Made by a program: the position numbers and the translations under genes. DNA of 64,000 bases. It comes from Lysobacter dokdonensis DS-58 (GTDB lineage Bacteria; Pseudomonadota; Gammaproteobacteria; Xanthomonadales; Xanthomonadaceae). Below the pieces are notes generated by a model, which worked only from the letters and a program-made list of their open reading frames with translations, did no database searches and had not been told where the DNA came from. The stretch lies in NCBI RefSeq assembly GCF_000770795.1, contig NZ_JRKJ01000002.1, forward strand, positions 1 through 64,000, given 5' to 3'. Below, piece after piece: positions 50,153-58,184 of this stretch (position 1 is its first letter; every line of letters starts with the position of its first letter).

Positions 50153-50167
50153 TAGAAGTATGGAAAT
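50140..50167. promoter_or_regulatory. ArsR operator: palindrome over the -10 box and start codon
   Basis: ATTTCCATA and TATGGAAAT are perfect nine-base arms separated by ten bases. The right arm contains the arsR ATG, and the centre holds the end of the -10 box. ArsR-family repressors bind such dyads as dimers, so binding would directly block the RNA polymerase site. Confidence 0.65.
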
Positions 50168-50504
50168 GTCCTCATCCCTCGCCTGCCTGGCGGCCCTCGG
50201 CCACGAGTCCCGCCTGCGGGCCTTCCGTCGCCTCGTCGAAGCCGGGCCCGGCGGCCTCCCGGTCGGCGAACTGCGCGAACACCTCGACCTCCCGCCGGCC
50301 ACGCTCACCGCGCACCTCAACGTGTTGCGCGCCGCCGACCTGGTCACCGACCAACGCGAAGGCCGCGTCATCCGCGTGCGCGCGAACTACGACCGCATGA
50401 ACGGCCTCATCGCCTATCTCACCGAGAACTGCTGCGCCGGCTCCGGCCCCTGCGCCCCGGTGCCCTCCACGTGCAAGCCGCGCAAGACAGGAGGTTCGAA
50501 ATGA
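50160..50504 (+). CDS. arsR: ArsR/SmtB-family arsenic-responsive repressor
   Basis: A 114-residue winged-helix repressor. The recognition helix region is LPVGELREHLDLPPATLTAH and the wing is LVTDQREGRVIRVRA. The C-terminus carries Cys91-Cys92 and Cys98 (ENCCAGSGPC) plus Cys105; the CC-x5-C spacing is the same as the As(III) site described for Acidithiobacillus ferrooxidans ArsR (Cys95, 96, 102). There is no classical CVC site in helix 3. It overlaps the next gene by four bases (ATGA). Confidence 0.92.
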   Translation: MEMSSSLACLAALGHESRLRAFRRLVEAGPGGLPVGELREHLDLPPATLTAHLNVLRAADLVTDQREGRVIRVRANYDRMNGLIAYLTENCCAGSGPCAPVPSTCKPRKTGGSK

Positions 50505-50989
50505 ATCGATTCCACGTGCACCTAAACGTTGCCGACCTCGACGCCAGCATCGCGTTCTACACCGAACTGTTCGCGGCCAAGCCCACCGTGCGCAAGGACG
50601 ACTACGCGAAGTGGATCCTGGAAGATCCCCGCGTCAACTTCGCCATCTCCAACACCGGCCGCGCGCCGGGCGTCGACCACCTCGGGTTGCAGGTCGACTC
50701 GAGCGAGGAACTCGCCACGTTGGGCAAGCGCCTCGAAGCCGCGGGCGGCACCGTCGTCCCCGAAGAAGCCACCGTGTGTTGCTACGCGCAGTCCGACAAG
50801 AACTGGACCGAAGACCCGCAAGGCACGCGCTGGGAGACGTTCCACACTTTCGGCGACGCCACGACTTACCACGCGCCCGATGCGGCCTGTGCGACCGACG
50901 GCGCAGCCTGCACGCCTGGCGTGGCGTCGATGAAACCGAAGATCGACAAGGGCGCGTCCTGCTGTTCGCCCGCCTCGGCGTGCTGCTGA
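50501..50989 (+). CDS. arsI: ArsI/CadI-family vicinal-oxygen-chelate protein, probable C-As lyase
   Basis: A 162-residue glyoxalase-fold protein. The candidate Fe(II) ligands are His5 (RFHVHLNV), His60 (GVDHLGLQV) and Glu112 (RWETFHTFGD), and the vicinal Cys93-Cys94 (TVCCYAQSD) is placed as in Bacillus ArsI (Cys96-Cys97). ArsI cleaves the carbon-arsenic bond of trivalent methyl- and phenylarsenicals. A Cys-rich tail (CCSPASACC) may bind metal. The name CadI is used for close relatives, so metal specificity is not settled. GGAGG is eight bases before the ATG. Confidence 0.78.
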   Translation: MNRFHVHLNVADLDASIAFYTELFAAKPTVRKDDYAKWILEDPRVNFAISNTGRAPGVDHLGLQVDSSEELATLGKRLEAAGGTVVPEEATVCCYAQSDKNWTEDPQGTRWETFHTFGDATTYHAPDAACATDGAACTPGVASMKPKIDKGASCCSPASACC

Positions 50990-51372
50990 TGAAACGCGTG
51001 CTGTTCGTCTGCGTCGAAAACGCCAACCGCAGCCAGATGGCGGAGGCGTTTGCCCGCATGGCGGGCGACGCCGAAGTCGAAGCACTGAGCGCCGGCTCGC
51101 GTCCCTCCGGCGTCGTGAATCCGAAGGCGATCCGCTTCATGGAAGAAGTCGGCTACGACCTGACCACGCATCGTTCGAAGTCACTTGATGAAGTCCAGGG
51201 CGAATTCGATGCGGTCGTGACGATGGGTTGCGGCGACGAGTGTCCGTGGGTACCCGCGAAACGCCGCGAGGATTGGGCGCTGAGCGATCCCAAGCACATG
51301 GACGACGACGGGTATCGCGCGGTGCGCGACGACATCGCCGCGCGCGTGCGTACGCTGCTGGCGACGCTGTGA
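50989..51372 (+). CDS. arsC: Arsenate reductase ArsC, low-molecular-weight phosphatase type
   Basis: ArsC reduces As(V) to As(III). The 127-residue LMW-PTP-fold protein has the P-loop CVENANRSQMAEAF (Cys8-x5-Arg) and a second Cys pair in TMGCGDECPWVPAKRREDW, the region that holds the resolving Cys residues in thioredoxin-linked ArsC. The conserved Asp is in LSDPKHMDDD. One base is shared with the arsI stop. LMW-PTPs such as Wzb belong to the same fold, but the Cys pair and operon support ArsC. Confidence 0.93.
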   Translation: MKRVLFVCVENANRSQMAEAFARMAGDAEVEALSAGSRPSGVVNPKAIRFMEEVGYDLTTHRSKSLDEVQGEFDAVVTMGCGDECPWVPAKRREDWALSDPKHMDDDGYRAVRDDIAARVRTLLATL

Positions 51373-52028
51373 CCGGCTTGTCTCGCGCCCTCGTCGCCGA
51401 AGCGCTCGGCACGGCCCTGTTGCTGGCGACGGTCGTGGGCTCGGGCATCATGGGAACGCAGCTCGCGCAGGGCAACGATGCGATCGCGCTACTCGCCAAC
51501 GCGGGCGCCACCGCTGCGATCCTCTATGTCCTGATCGTGCTGTTCGGTCCTGTCTCGGGCGCGCACTTCAATCCGGCCGTAACCCTGGCGATGCGTTTGC
51601 GTGGTGCCCTCGGAACGCGGGAAGCCCTTGCCTACATTGCGGTGCAAATCATCGCCGCGGTCGTCGGCGTCGCGTTGGCGCACGGCATGTTCGACCAGGC
51701 GCTGCTTCAACCGGGCACGCATGCACGCGCAGGGACCGGGCAGTGGTTGAGCGAGGGGGTCGCGACGTTCGGGCTGTTGCTGACGATCCTGCTGGGCCTC
51801 GCCCATCGCCCCGCGGCCGTTCCGGCACTCGTCGGCGCCTACATCTTCGCCGCGTATTGGTTCACGGGCAGCACATCCTTCGCGAATCCTGCCGTCACGA
51901 TCGCGCGGTCGTTGACGCAGACCTTCGCCGGCATCCGTCCTGCCGACGTGCCTTGGTTCGTCATCGCGCAATTGATCGGCGCACTGGCGGCGCTCGGCGT
52001 CTCCCGCCCTTACCTGACGGCCAGGTAA
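51369..52028 (+). CDS. aqpS: Aquaglyceroporin, AqpS-like, of the arsenic operon
   Basis: A 219-residue MIP channel with six hydrophobic segments and both half-helix NPA motifs (SGAHFNPAVTLAMRL and TSFANPAVTIARS). In Sinorhizobium AqpS replaces an arsenite pump: As(III) made by ArsC, or methylarsenicals, leave down their gradient. The gene starts with GTG overlapping the arsC stop. Its 3' end overlaps a convergent gene by 19 bases. No ArsB or Acr3 gene is in the window. Confidence 0.9.
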   Translation: MTGLSRALVAEALGTALLLATVVGSGIMGTQLAQGNDAIALLANAGATAAILYVLIVLFGPVSGAHFNPAVTLAMRLRGALGTREALAYIAVQIIAAVVGVALAHGMFDQALLQPGTHARAGTGQWLSEGVATFGLLLTILLGLAHRPAAVPALVGAYIFAAYWFTGSTSFANPAVTIARSLTQTFAGIRPADVPWFVIAQLIGALAALGVSRPYLTAR

Positions 52029-52543
52029 TCCACGTCGTACTGACTCTGGACCAGGCCGCTCGCGTACTGCTGCGTCCGAACGTGCTTGAGCGCGATGTCG
52101 CGTTCCAACGCGCCGAACAGCGGAATCCCTTGGCCGATGAGCACCGGAACGCGCGTGACGATGAGCCGCGTGATCAGTCCGGCGCGCAGGAAGCGCTGGA
52201 TGGTGATGCCACCGTCGACATAAAGATGGCGGATGCCACGTGCAGCCAGGAGCGAAACGATTTCGACCGGCTCCCCCGAGAGCCGCTCAACCACCGCACC
52301 CTCCGCTATCTGCGGCAACGTCCGCGTGCTCAGCACGAACACGGGCTTCTTTCCGTAGGGCCAGGGATCGAACGCCAGCACCGTGTCGAACGTGTTCCGG
52401 CCGATGACCAATGCATCGACCGTCGCCATGAACTCTTCGTAGCCGTGGGGTTCACCGCCGCCCGGCGGGAGAAAGTCCAGCGAATGGTCGAGTCGCGCCA
52501 TGAAGCCATCGAGGCTCGTGCCGACGAAGACGGATGCTTCCAT
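52010..52543 (-). CDS. Dihydrofolate reductase-like (RibD C-terminal/YwjB) family protein
   Basis: A 177-residue protein with the DHFR/RibD_C fold: VFVGTSLDGFMARLD at the start, DALVIGRNTFDTVL, VFVLSTRTLP and the NADP-binding end HLYVDGGITIQRFL, then LTIFGAL-type ending (here IPLFGALERDIALKH). The family reduces unknown substrates with NADPH. It is convergent with aqpS, overlapping it by 19 bases, and divergent from the ScyD-like gene by 157 bases. Confidence 0.83.
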   Translation of the reverse strand: MEASVFVGTSLDGFMARLDHSLDFLPPGGGEPHGYEEFMATVDALVIGRNTFDTVLAFDPWPYGKKPVFVLSTRTLPQIAEGAVVERLSGEPVEIVSLLAARGIRHLYVDGGITIQRFLRAGLITRLIVTRVPVLIGQGIPLFGALERDIALKHVRTQQYASGLVQSQYDVDYLAVR

Positions 52544-52700
52544 GGGTTCGCCCTCCGTTTGCCGCTTCCGATTCTGCGCGCTGCGTGTTCTGCGCGTTGC
52601 GCGCGCGGCGTGCGCTCCCCTGCTCGGGTGCCCGCTGTCCGTCGATTGCCTTGTTCGCGTTGCTCCATGTGGCGGACCTGCTTCCGCCCGGAGAAATGCG

Positions 52701-53843
52701 ATGAAACACGACTCATCCGTGCGCACATGCGCACTCGCCTTCGCGTTGGCGATCGCTGCTTCGGCGGCGAGCGCCGCGCAGCATACCGATCCACTGTCGC
52801 GAGCCGCGGGCCTAGTTCGCGTGCAAGCGGCGCAAGCCATCGGCGTCTCGGTCTTCGCCACCGGGCTCAACAATCCGCGCGGCCTGAAGTTCGGCCCGGA
52901 CGGCAACCTGTACGTTGCCGAAGGCGGCATCGGCGGCAGCCGCTCGACGACACCTTCGCAATGCGATCAAGTCGTGCCGCCCGTCGGACCCTACCTTGGC
53001 AGCAGCACCGGCGGTCGCATCTCACGCATCGACTCGGCCGGCCATCGCACGACCGTGACCACCAACTTGCCGACGAGCACGACGAGCCCGGACCTGGGTT
53101 CGCTCGTGAGCGGCGTGGCCGACGTCGCGTTCGTCGACGGGCGACTGTATGCGTTGATTGCCGGTGGTGGTTGTTCGCACGGCGTCGCCAACCGCGACAA
53201 CGCCATCGTGCGCATCGGTGCGGGTGGCGCGCCATCGCTGGTCGCCAACCTCAGCGCCTATCAGAAGACCCACCCTACCGCGGTGATCGAAGAAGACGAT
53301 TTCGAACCGGACGGCACGTGGTACAGCATGGTCGCGCGCGACGGATGGTTGTACGCGCTGGAACCCAACCACGGTGAACTCGTGCGCGTGTCGGCCGCGA
53401 CAGGCGCGATCCAGCGCGTCATCGATGTGTCCGCACGCGTCGGCCATGCGGTGCCGACCGCGCTCGCACGCCGGGGCGGTTACTGGTACATCGGCAACCT
53501 GGGGACGTTCCCCATCGTCGACGGCTCCTCGCGCGTGTGGCGCCTGCTGTCGAACCCCACGCGCCTGCAGGTGGTCGCGCAAGGCACGACGATCCTGGGA
53601 CTCGCGTTCGATTCGCGCGACAACCTCTACATCCTGCAGAACACCACCGGCAATCCGGGACCGACGCCGGGCGCCGGCAGCATCGTGCGCATTCGCCCGG
53701 GTGGTGGACCGGAAACGATCGTCGACGGGCTGACGCTGCCCACTGCGATGACGATGGGGCCGGACGGCAACCTGTATGTCTCCCATGTCGGCTTCGGACC
53801 GCCGCTGCCGGGCGTCGGAGGAGTGCTGCGAATCGATCTCTAA
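52701..53843 (+). CDS. Exported beta-propeller protein of the ScyD/ScyE family
   Basis: A 380-residue protein with a signal peptide (MKHDSSVRTCALAFALAIAA, cleavage after ASA likely). It has the ScyD/ScyE motifs FATGLNNPRGLKFGPDGNLY near residue 52, a similar AMTMGPDGNLYVSHVGFG at the end, and a middle DDFEPDGTWYSMVARDGWLY, i.e. repeated NHL-like blades. In cyanobacteria this family lies in scytonemin clusters; elsewhere it is common and its role is unknown. GGAGAAATGCG stands before the ATG. A hairpin follows. Confidence 0.83.
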   Translation: MKHDSSVRTCALAFALAIAASAASAAQHTDPLSRAAGLVRVQAAQAIGVSVFATGLNNPRGLKFGPDGNLYVAEGGIGGSRSTTPSQCDQVVPPVGPYLGSSTGGRISRIDSAGHRTTVTTNLPTSTTSPDLGSLVSGVADVAFVDGRLYALIAGGGCSHGVANRDNAIVRIGAGGAPSLVANLSAYQKTHPTAVIEEDDFEPDGTWYSMVARDGWLYALEPNHGELVRVSAATGAIQRVIDVSARVGHAVPTALARRGGYWYIGNLGTFPIVDGSSRVWRLLSNPTRLQVVAQGTTILGLAFDSRDNLYILQNTTGNPGPTPGAGSIVRIRPGGGPETIVDGLTLPTAMTMGPDGNLYVSHVGFGPPLPGVGGVLRIDL

Positions 53844-53853
53844 CCACGAACGA

Positions 53854-53887
53854 CGAAGGCCGGCGGTGTGCGCGCCGCCGGCCTTCG
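53854..53887. terminator. Hairpin after the ScyD-like gene
   Basis: The 13-bp perfect arms CGAAGGCCGGCGG and CCGCCGGCCTTCG surround an eight-base loop, 11 bases after the stop codon. No T-run follows, so it is a terminator-like stem rather than a classical intrinsic terminator. Confidence 0.5.
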
Positions 53888-53910
53888 CGAACATGCGGGG
53901 CACTACTGCC

Positions 53911-54090
53911 GCGCGCGAATCGCATTACGATGAAGTGACCACGCGCCATGTCCTGGTAGTGGTCGGCAAACAGCGTATTGAGCGTGGCACCCGTGATCGC
54001 GCCTAGCACTGGCACGACCTGCGCGGCGGCTTTTTCCGTCAGGACGATTCCGAACCGAGCGGCAACCGCCTCGATGATCGGGCGGGAACT
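53911..54090 (-). pseudogene. Remnant of an EcsC-family gene (C-terminal part)
   Basis: On the minus strand about 60 residues read IEAVAARFGIVLTEKAAAQ, then VVPVLGAITGATLNTLF and ADHYQDMARGHFIVMR, the characteristic end of EcsC proteins. Upstream in the same frame a TAG (54091-54093) interrupts, the N-terminal two thirds of the family are missing, and downstream the frame runs on into unrelated sequence opposite the ScyD-like gene. EcsC proteins are usually about 250-300 residues. It is therefore a decayed fragment. The rest of the 380-base gap from 53844 to 54222 holds only the hairpin and nothing else I can recognise. Confidence 0.6.
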
Positions 54091-54222
54091 CTACTCCGCC
54101 ATCGGCCGAGCGAGCAGCTTGTGACCAATAGTCACGCGCATCATCTGACGGTAGCGGGACGCTTGGACTCACGCCACTTCCCGGTTTCTGGCACGCTTGA
54201 CGCACCAGGGAGGGGATTCGAC

Positions 54223-54537
54223 ATGCGACGCCTCGTTTTACCTTTGATCATCGCGTTCTCGACCACCGCCCTCTCGGGTTGCTTCTACCAATCCCAACCA
54301 GAGCCCCGCCGAGTGCAATCGTCCAACCCAGACACTCGCACGGACGCCGAACGCATGGCCGAATACGACCGCCAGATGCAACGCGTCGCCGAACAACAAG
54401 CGGCGGCCGAACGGCAGCTCGCCATCTCGGCGGAGCAGCAGAAGCGGATGGAGGCGTTGCTGACGCGGTGGGAACGGCAGGCGGATCGCCAGGACACATT
54501 GCTCGACAAGGAAGAACGTCGGGCGGCCGCGCGGTGA
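54223..54537 (+). CDS. Small lipoprotein with a helical Gln/Glu-rich body
   Basis: A 104-residue product with a lipobox (ALSGC after MRRLVLPLIIAFSTT). The mature part is charged and probably coiled coil from about residue 45 to 100 (MAEYDRQMQRVAEQQAAAER and later). No family was recognised. GGAGGGG precedes the ATG by a few bases. Its stop overlaps an in-frame GTG of the next gene, so the two may be one transcript. Confidence 0.65.
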   Translation: MRRLVLPLIIAFSTTALSGCFYQSQPEPRRVQSSNPDTRTDAERMAEYDRQMQRVAEQQAAAERQLAISAEQQKRMEALLTRWERQADRQDTLLDKEERRAAAR

Positions 54538-54557
54538 TCATGCACGCGAGGACTTCG

Positions 54558-55427
54558 ATGCTCCGCGTCATCGCTGCCCTCTTCCTCGCGGCGTTGCCCG
54601 CCACCGCGGCGGAACCCGATCTCTACGATCGCATCGCCAACCTCGAGTTCGTCAAGACGAGTTACACCACCCAGCGAACGGCGCACGGGATCGACCTGGT
54701 CTCGCGCGAAGGCGTCACGTTGCCGACCGGCGCGCCGCACGCGAAGTACCACATCGAGATCGAAGGCCCGATTCCCGCGGGCGGCCTGACGTCCATCCAG
54801 CAGGTGGCGGAAGCCGTCGCGCTTTCGGTGAAGCCCGAGGTCGATGCAACGCAGGTCCAGGACAATCCGATCATCCCGGGGGTCGACGTGGACTTCGTCG
54901 ACATCAACGGCACTGTCGTCGCGGTCCTGGCCTACCGCGCGAACAACGAAGGCAACCCGTGGCGCCAGCGCATCGCGATCCTCGGCGGCGACGGCATCTA
55001 CACCACCACGATGAGCCTGCACACGGACGACAGGAAGGACCGGGCCGGTCTGGCGGCGATCATGTTGGTCGTCGACATGATCAACAGCGGCAAGATTCCC
55101 GCGCTGCAAGCGGCGAGCGCCGCGCCGGCGCGCCCGATCGCCGACGGCGACTACACGTTCCATCATCGATTCGCCGAGCACCCCTTCATCCCGAGCGTCG
55201 ACATGCAGGCCAGCATCCGCGCGGGACGGATCACGATCACCAATCCGTCGCCGTCCGCGGCGTTGCCGGGCGGCGTCATCGCAGACGGCCGGTTGCTCTG
55301 GAACGCGCACGCCAGCCAATGGATCATCGCGCTCTTCCCCGCCGACAGCGAAGCGACGGAAGTCGGCGGCTGCTCCGATGGCCCCGAAGTCGTGGACCTG
55401 GAGAAACGCATCTACTGGACCTGCTGA
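54558..55427 (+). CDS. Exported protein of unknown function
   Basis: A 289-residue product with a signal peptide (MLRVIAALFLAALPATAAEP). The start is the ATG preceded by GAGG six bases upstream; earlier in-frame starts exist (an ATG at 54540 and a GTG at 54534). The mature protein has no recognised domain; it is mixed alpha/beta with two Cys near the end (GGCSDG and WTC). It lies between a small lipoprotein gene and maa. Confidence 0.65.
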   Translation: MLRVIAALFLAALPATAAEPDLYDRIANLEFVKTSYTTQRTAHGIDLVSREGVTLPTGAPHAKYHIEIEGPIPAGGLTSIQQVAEAVALSVKPEVDATQVQDNPIIPGVDVDFVDINGTVVAVLAYRANNEGNPWRQRIAILGGDGIYTTTMSLHTDDRKDRAGLAAIMLVVDMINSGKIPALQAASAAPARPIADGDYTFHHRFAEHPFIPSVDMQASIRAGRITITNPSPSAALPGGVIADGRLLWNAHASQWIIALFPADSEATEVGGCSDGPEVVDLEKRIYWTC

Positions 55428-55431
55428 GACG

Positions 55432-56001
55432 ATGCGCACCGAAAAAGACAAGATGCTCGCCGGACAGATGTACCTCGCCAACGATCCTCAACGCGTCGCC
55501 GAACGCCTGCTTGCGCGTGAGCGGTGCCAGGCGCTGAACACCCTGCCCGCTTCCGCCGCGGATCCGGAGCGGCAGGCGCTGATCGAGGCGATCTTCGGTG
55601 CACCGACGAATGCATATGTCACGCCGCCGTTCCATTGCGACTACGGGACGAACATCGCGCTCGGCGCCAACGTCTACTTCAACTTCAATTGCGTCGTGCT
55701 CGACGTCGCGCCGGTGACCATCGGCGACAACGTGATGTTCGGTCCCGCGGTGCAGGTCTACACCGCGACGCATCCACTCGACGCGGAGGAACGTCGCAGC
55801 GGGCGCGAATTCGCCAAGCCCATCGTGATCGGCGACGACGCATGGATCGGCGGCGGCGCAATCATCTGCCCAGGCGTGACGATCGGCGCGCGTGCGGTGA
55901 TCGGCGCGGGCAGCGTGGTCACCCGCGATATTCCCGCAGACGTATTCGCCGCGGGCAATCCGTGCCGCGTGGTGCGCGCGTTACCCCGTGGCGCGACGTG
56001 A
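55432..56001 (+). CDS. maa: Maltose/galactoside O-acetyltransferase family protein
   Basis: A 189-residue LbH transferase. The N-terminal helical maltose-acetyltransferase domain reads MRTEKDKMLAGQMYLANDPQ. The catalytic His is in TATHPLDAEERRSGREFA and the beta-helix continues through KPIVIGDDAWIGGGAIICPG and VIGAGSVVTRDIP. It transfers acetyl groups from acetyl-CoA to maltose- or glucose-type sugars. It is not in the polysaccharide operon. Confidence 0.9.
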   Translation: MRTEKDKMLAGQMYLANDPQRVAERLLARERCQALNTLPASAADPERQALIEAIFGAPTNAYVTPPFHCDYGTNIALGANVYFNFNCVVLDVAPVTIGDNVMFGPAVQVYTATHPLDAEERRSGREFAKPIVIGDDAWIGGGAIICPGVTIGARAVIGAGSVVTRDIPADVFAAGNPCRVVRALPRGAT

Positions 56002-56134
56002 GCGATGCTCACCAATCGCGCACGCAGTCGCTCACCTCGTCACCAATCCTCTCGTCTATCGCGTGGCGCGAACTCATCCTAGTCTCGATGCGCGATGTGG
56101 ATTGCATCGCATCACGACAACAGGGAGAGGTTGC

Positions 56135-56425
56135 ATGAAGAAGCTTGTCATCGGCGTTGCGTTGTTCGCGGTGGGCGTGGGAAGCGCGTTCGCGATCCGT
56201 TACCAGCCCTATCAGCTGACGCGCACGTTCTATTCGACGCCTGCGAAGACGACGGCCGTCGGCATCGGCGTGCTGCATTGCCCCACGTACGGCAACTCGT
56301 TGGGTTGGATCATGGACGGCCAGCAAACCGCCTACTACACCGACCGCAACGGCGCGGCGTGCACCACGGGCGGGCCGATGGAACCGTTCTGTCCGGCGGA
56401 CGCAGACCCGGTGTCCTGCTTGTGA
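56135..56425 (+). CDS. Small secreted protein, DUF6289-like
   Basis: A 96-residue product with a signal peptide (MKKLVIGVALFAVGVGSAFA) and four Cys in the mature part (LHCPTYG, GAACTTGG, PFCPADADPVSC). FYSTPAKTTAVGIGVLHCPT resembles the DUF6289 type, in which Y-S-D-a-T-VG is conserved. Function unknown. GGGAGAGG lies six bases before the ATG. A terminator-like hairpin follows. Confidence 0.6.
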   Translation: MKKLVIGVALFAVGVGSAFAIRYQPYQLTRTFYSTPAKTTAVGIGVLHCPTYGNSLGWIMDGQQTAYYTDRNGAACTTGGPMEPFCPADADPVSCL

Positions 56426-56435
56426 TCCATCGCGG

Positions 56436-56455
56436 ACGGGGCGCCTGCGCCCCGT
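56436..56455. terminator. Hairpin after the small secreted protein gene
   Basis: The arms ACGGGGCGC and GCGCCCCGT are perfect over nine bases with a two-base centre, ten bases after the stop; a short T/C-rich stretch (TCGCTCTT) follows. Confidence 0.5.
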
Positions 56456-56513
56456 TCGCTCTTGCGCGGCAGCTCCGCCTGTTACGCTTGCGCCATCATT
56501 TCGGGGGAAATCG

Positions 56514-57155
56514 ATGAACGCACGCCGCCTGCTTTGCCACGGGTTGTTCCTGCTCGGCCTGTCGTCCGCCGCGACCGCGGCGCACGCCGAATGCCAGTCG
56601 CTGTCGCTGCGGAACTTCCAGTTGCAACAGGTGCCGGCCGGGACGTTCGAGAGCCGCAACGGCGAATTCTCGTTCACGCTGCCGTTCAAGACGCAGAACC
56701 TCGAATTCGGCAGCTTCGACAACAAGTGCCTGTACGCATTCAACATCGACGCGACAGATTCCACCGGGCATCGCTCGATCGAGTGGATCTATCTCCAGGG
56801 CGCGCTCTCCAACGACGCCTTCGTCGACTACTGGAAAGGCTTCATCGCTGACTACCTCGCGCACAACTTCGGCACCGGCGGCTACGCGCTGACGGCGCTG
56901 GACCCGTTCACCACGAAGGACGGGCGCGCGGGTATCCGATACGCGGGCACCGGCACGAACAACGGCGGGGGCGCAGGGGAAATCCGCGGCGTCGTGCTCG
57001 CATTCGAGGAACGCATGGCGAACGTCTACGCCATCGCAGATGCCCCCATCGCGGCGGAAGCGATGGACGCGCAGGCCGAAAGCGTCGAGGCGCTCGCGGC
57101 CTCGATCACCTGCACCTACTCGGCTTGCCGGGCGAAGGCGCCGGCAACGCACTGA
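56514..57155 (+). CDS. Exported protein of unknown function
   Basis: A 213-residue product with a signal peptide (MNARRLLCHGLFLLGLSSAA, cleavage near AHA). The mature body is beta-rich in the first half (FQLQQVPAGTFESRNGEFSF, NLEFGSFDNKCLYAF), then a helical end with Cys (ITCTYSACRA). No family recognised. Ends 9 bases from the convergent msrA stop. Confidence 0.6.
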   Translation: MNARRLLCHGLFLLGLSSAATAAHAECQSLSLRNFQLQQVPAGTFESRNGEFSFTLPFKTQNLEFGSFDNKCLYAFNIDATDSTGHRSIEWIYLQGALSNDAFVDYWKGFIADYLAHNFGTGGYALTALDPFTTKDGRAGIRYAGTGTNNGGGAGEIRGVVLAFEERMANVYAIADAPIAAEAMDAQAESVEALAASITCTYSACRAKAPATH

Positions 57156-57164
57156 CCGCGCGCG

Positions 57165-57665
57165 TCACGCGCGCTTCGGCAAGCGCCATCCCGGCCGGAT
57201 CACGTGGCACGTGTATCCGGTCGGATACCGCTCCAGGTAATCCTGGTGTTCGGGTTCGGCTTCCCAGAACGGGCCCGCCGGCGACACTTCGGTCACGACC
57301 TTGCCGGGCCACAGGCCCGATGCGTCGACGTCGGCGATCGTGTCTTGCGCCACCTGCTTCTGCGCATCGTCGGCGTAGAAGATCGCCGAGCGGTAACTCG
57401 TGCCGATGTCGTTGCCCTGGCGGTTCTTCGTGCTGGGGTCGTGGATCTGGAAGAAGAATTCCAGGATCTCGCGGTAGCTGGTCTTCGCGGGATCGAAGAC
57501 GATCTCGATCGCTTCGGCATGCGTGCCGTGATTGCGGTAAGTCGCGTTCGGCACGTCGCCGCCGCTGTAGCCCACGCGCGTGGACACGATGCCTGGCTGG
57601 CGCCGAATCAGGTCCTGCATTCCCCAGAAGCAGCCACCGGCCAGCAGTGCGGTTTCGGTCGTCAT
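57165..57665 (-). CDS. msrA: Peptide methionine sulfoxide reductase A
   Basis: MsrA repairs Met-(S)-sulfoxide in proteins. The 166-residue product has the active-site GGCFWGMQD, the typical [20 protein letters not shown] and [20 protein letters not shown] blocks, and the substrate end [17 protein letters not shown] with the resolving Cys. Confidence 0.97.
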   Translation of the reverse strand: MTTETALLAGGCFWGMQDLIRRQPGIVSTRVGYSGGDVPNATYRNHGTHAEAIEIVFDPAKTSYREILEFFFQIHDPSTKNRQGNDIGTSYRSAIFYADDAQKQVAQDTIADVDASGLWPGKVVTEVSPAGPFWEAEPEHQDYLERYPTGYTCHVIRPGWRLPKRA

Positions 57666-57797
57666 GTGCGGTCCTCTCTCACGGGATGCATGGGAGATGG
57701 GGGCGGCATCGCAGGTTTCGAGGGGGCCGGCGGCAGTCACGCCGGTTTAACCGCGGCTGTTTCCAGATGGACGCCCGTCCCCCTCGCAGGCGGCACC

Positions 57798-58181
57798 ATG
57801 GGCACTCCGTTTCGGCTCCGCGCACTCGCATTGGTCTGCGGTTTCGCCCTCGCCCTGCCCGCGGCGGCCGTCGATTCGAACAAGTGGCGCCTGCAGTTCA
57901 GCGGCCACGCCGACACCGATGGTGAAATCGAACTCGTGCTTACGCCCAGGGAAGGCGAAGCGGTGCACGTGATCGTCGCGATCCCGAAAGGCACGGGTGA
58001 AAACCGCGCCGCCAAGCTCACGGTCGAGGCCATCCGCAAGCAGTTCGGCGACGCGCTCTACAAATCCGAAGTGGACGACGGCGAAGACGTGCTGGTGAAA
58101 GCCCGCCGCGGCACGCCGGATTTCCAGGTCGTGATCCAGCGCAACACGACGGGCCTGCGCATCAGCCCCGACAAGGAGTGA
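57798..58181 (+). CDS. Small exported protein of unknown function
   Basis: A 127-residue product with a signal peptide (MGTPFRLRALALVCGFALAL). The mature part is mixed (NKWRLQFSGHADTDGEIELV to ISPDKE) with no recognised domain. The ATG has only a weak GGCGG ribosome site. It is convergent with the TPR protein gene, three bases apart. Confidence 0.55.
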   Translation: MGTPFRLRALALVCGFALALPAAAVDSNKWRLQFSGHADTDGEIELVLTPREGEAVHVIVAIPKGTGENRAAKLTVEAIRKQFGDALYKSEVDDGEDVLVKARRGTPDFQVVIQRNTTGLRISPDKE

Positions 58182-58184
58182 GGC

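Noticed and set aside
50989-51372. Wzb-type tyrosine phosphatase for the Wzc kinase
   Set aside because: The P-loop fold fits, but the extra Cys pair and tight ars operon overlap point to arsenate reductase.
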